From assembly GCA_035689185.1 (NCBI GenBank), contig DASSLY010000124.1, positions 1 to 14,038 on the forward strand: 14,038 nucleotides of DNA. The letters are read 5' to 3'. The DNA is from DASSLY01 sp035689185 (GTDB lineage Bacteria > Actinomycetota > Actinomycetes > Actinomycetales > Dermatophilaceae). The translations under genes and the position numbers were made by a program. This document shows positions 12,408-14,038 of the stretch, piece after piece; within the stretch, counting starts at the first letter, position 1; every line of letters begins with the position of its first letter. Below the pieces are notes generated by a model, which had not been told where the DNA came from, made no database searches, and saw nothing but the letters and a program-made list of their open reading frames with translations.

Positions 12408-13673
12408 GTGACAGCCATCGAACCCATCGCCCTGCGGGACGTCGACCTCACCGACCTCGACGCGTTCGCGCGCAACAAGGGCTGGGCGATGTTCGACACG
12501 TTGCGACGGGAGGACCCGGTGCACTGGAACGAAGAGCGCGACGGCGGCTCCGGCTTCTGGGCGGTCACCCGGCATGAGGACATCTGCGCCGTCGACAAGG
12601 ACCCCGACCGCTTCACGTCGACCAAGTTCGTCAACCTCGAAGAGGTTGACGACGACCTGATGGACATCCGCCGCTCGATGCTGGAGACCGACGGGTCCCG
12701 GCACCGGGCCCTGCGCAAGCTCATCCACCGCGAGTTCAGCGCCGGCAACCTGATGCGCAACTACGAGGACTTCCTGCGCGGTCTGACTCGGCAGACCCTC
12801 GACGAGGCGCTGGCGGAGGCCGAGTTCGACTTCGTGCGGTCGATCAGTGCGGACTTCCCGATCCAGGTGCTGGCGCGGTTGCTCGACGTCCCGTCCAGCG
12901 ACACCGACCAGCTCATCGACTGGGGCAACCAGATGGTCGGCAACACCGACCCGGACTACACCCAGTTCCGCGCGGACCAGCCGCAGAGCCAGCAGTACAA
13001 GCACTTGCCGTTCCGTACTCCGGTGTCGCTGGACGTCTTCGCCTACGGGCGCGAGCTCGCGCGGCAGCGCCGGGGCGGCAGCGGCACGGACCTGGTCAGC
13101 CAGCTGGTGAACAAGCTGCCCGAGGACGGCCAGCCGCTGTCCGAGCACGACTTCGACAACTACTTCCTGCTGCTGGTGATCGCCGGCAACGAGACCACCC
13201 GGCACGCCATCAGCCAGTCGATGCTGGCGCTCATCGAGCACCCCGAGCAGCTGCACACGCTGCAGGAGCGCCCCGAGCTCATCGCCCCGGCGGTGGAGGA
13301 GATGCTGCGCTGGGCCTCGCCGGTCTACCACTTCCGCCGCACCGCCACCCGCGACACCGAGCTGGGCGGCAAGCAGGTCAAGGAGGGCGACAAGGTCGTC
13401 ATGTGGTTCGCCTCCGGCAACCGAGACGACGCGGTCTTCCCCGACCCCTATCGTTTCGACGTCACCAGGACCAACGTCGACCACGTGACCTTCGGCAAGG
13501 GCAGCCCGCACACCTGCCTGGGCAACATGCTGGCCCGTATGGAGATCCGGCTGATGTTCGAGGAGCTGCTGCCCCGCCTGCGGCGGATCGACCTGGCCGG
13601 TGAGGTGACCCGGGTGCGCAGCAACTTCGTCAACGGAATCAAGACCCTCCCGGTCAGGGTCACCCTGGCCTGA
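12408..13673 (+). CDS. Cytochrome P450 monooxygenase
   Basis: 421-aa soluble class I bacterial P450. Landmarks: C-helix region SRHRALRKL (about 97-105), I-helix oxygen-activation motif AGNETT (259-264), K-helix ExxR as E298-M-L-R301, the RTATRDTEL segment (about 311-319), and the haem loop FGKGSPHTCLG with axial C370. The Phe-to-Cys distance is 8 rather than the usual 7 residues, a spacing also found in the CYP124/CYP125 group, so it is not a defect. The GTG at 12408 is preferred because AAAGGGG lies 7 bases upstream; an in-frame TTG at 12381 falls inside operator D. No ferredoxin or ferredoxin reductase is encoded nearby, so redox partners must come from elsewhere. Regulon context suggests hydroxylation or O-demethylation of an arylacetate, or oxidation of the amine itself. 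The substrate is unknown. Confidence 0.93.
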   Translation: MTAIEPIALRDVDLTDLDAFARNKGWAMFDTLRREDPVHWNEERDGGSGFWAVTRHEDICAVDKDPDRFTSTKFVNLEEVDDDLMDIRRSMLETDGSRHRALRKLIHREFSAGNLMRNYEDFLRGLTRQTLDEALAEAEFDFVRSISADFPIQVLARLLDVPSSDTDQLIDWGNQMVGNTDPDYTQFRADQPQSQQYKHLPFRTPVSLDVFAYGRELARQRRGGSGTDLVSQLVNKLPEDGQPLSEHDFDNYFLLLVIAGNETTRHAISQSMLALIEHPEQLHTLQERPELIAPAVEEMLRWASPVYHFRRTATRDTELGGKQVKEGDKVVMWFASGNRDDAVFPDPYRFDVTRTNVDHVTFGKGSPHTCLGNMLARMEIRLMFEELLPRLRRIDLAGEVTRVRSNFVNGIKTLPVRVTLA

Positions 13674-13710
13674 GACGCGCCGGTATGCCGGGCGGCGGGC
13701 GCTGGGGTGG

Positions 13711-14038
13711 GTCGTCTCTGCCGGATTGTGCGAAGACGTGGTGTGGCGGCTCTCCGCGGCTGTCGTCTCTGCCGGATTGTGCGAAGACGGCGGGTGGCGG
13801 GTGCCGTGGGGGTGTCGTTTCCGCCGGATTGTGCGAAGACGGCGGGTGGCGGGTGCCGTGGGGGTGTCGTTTCCGCCGGATTGTGCGATGACGGCGGGTG
13901 GCGGGTGCCGCGGGGGTGTCGTCTCTGCCGGATTGTGCGAAGACGGCGGGTGGCGGGTGCCGCGGGGGTGTCGTCTCTGCCGGATTGTGCGAAGACGGCG
14001 GGTGGCGGGTGCCGCGGGGGTGTCGTCTCTGCCGGATT
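13711..14038. repeat. 52-bp tandem repeat array (7 copies, last one cut by the window end)
   Basis: The core GCCGGATTGTGCGAAGACGG begins at 13720, 13771, 13823, 13875, 13927, 13979 and 14031 (spacings 51, 52, 52, 52, 52, 52). The rest of each unit is G-rich (GGTGGCGGGTGCC, then a run of G) and ends GTCGTCTCT or GTCGTTTCC. Copies 5 and 6 are identical, copies 2 and 3 are identical to each other, copy 4 differs from copy 5 by one base in its 52 bp, and copy 1 has diverged in its second half. CGTCT before the core and AGACG within it could pair as a stem of 5 to 7 bp around a loop of about 16 bases in most copies. The stretch from the P450 stop to the window end (365 bp) holds no credible gene. 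Function is unknown. Confidence 0.93.

Noticed and set aside
12189..13511. 440-residue minus-strand open frame antisense to the P450
   Set aside because: The plus strand encodes a complete P450 with all signature motifs, and the antisense frame crosses both operators and shows no domain.
13478..13520. P450 haem motif damaged by an extra residue
   Set aside because: FGKGSPHTCLG has one more residue than the common pattern, but the same spacing occurs in the CYP124/CYP125 group, and the Cys and flanking glycines are intact.
13711..13740. Rho-independent terminator for the P450 in the first repeat
   Set aside because: The stem is only 5 bp with a loop of about 16 bases and no T-tract, and the same element recurs in every repeat.
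13685..13891. Small open frame with a recurring SLPDCAKT-like peptide in the repeat array
   Set aside because: The peptide repeat arises from the DNA tandem repeat. The 52-bp period shifts frame in each unit and there is no good ribosome site.
13711..14038. CRISPR array
   Set aside because: The whole 52-bp unit is repeated, with no unique spacers between repeats and no cas genes.

Overview
The window is very GC-rich and densely packed. It has frequent GTG starts, overlapping genes and actinobacterial-type catabolic enzymes, so it most likely comes from the chromosome of a high-GC actinomycete. The genus cannot be fixed from the sequence alone.

Layout. (1) 2-955, plus strand: the 3' end of a biotin-dependent acyl-CoA carboxylase alpha subunit, entering from outside. 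It converges with the next operon and appears unrelated to it. (2) 5150 to 969, minus strand: an operon of APC-family amine/amino-acid permease, glutamine-synthetase-like gamma-glutamyl ligase and M20 amidohydrolase. (3) 5287-5793, plus strand: a MarR-family regulator divergent from the permease. (4) 11415 to 5826, minus strand: a tight operon of HpaE-like aldehyde dehydrogenase, HpaD-type extradiol dioxygenase, FAH-family HpaG-like enzyme, PuuC-like aldehyde dehydrogenase and PuuD-like gamma-glutamyl hydrolase. (5) 12277 to 11477, minus strand: an acetoacetate-decarboxylase-family protein. (6) 12408-13673, plus strand: a cytochrome P450. (7) 13711-14038: a 52-bp tandem repeat array that runs off the window.

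The main observation is that four near-identical 20-bp palindromes (type ATCGTTTGGGTCCGTACGAT) lie in front of the permease/marR pair, the hpaE operon, the decarboxylase-like gene and the P450. Each overlaps the -10 element of a recognisable promoter. This ties blocks 2 to 6 into one putative MarR regulon.

The regulon combines two catabolic modules not normally seen together. One is gamma-glutamylation of an amine (Puu/aniline/isopropylamine-type logic: permease, ligase, aldehyde dehydrogenase, gamma-glutamyl hydrolase). The other is homoprotocatechuate (3,4-dihydroxyphenylacetate) meta-cleavage (HpaD, HpaE, HpaG-like). The simplest inference is import and gamma-glutamyl protection of an aromatic amine such as a phenylethylamine, tyramine or dopamine-like compound, side-chain oxidation to an arylacetate, ring hydroxylation or O-demethylation by the P450, then ring cleavage. 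Genes for an amine oxidase, P450 redox partners and the later steps HpaF, HpaH and HpaI are not in this window. The true substrate, and the roles of the decarboxylase-like and M20 proteins, remain open.
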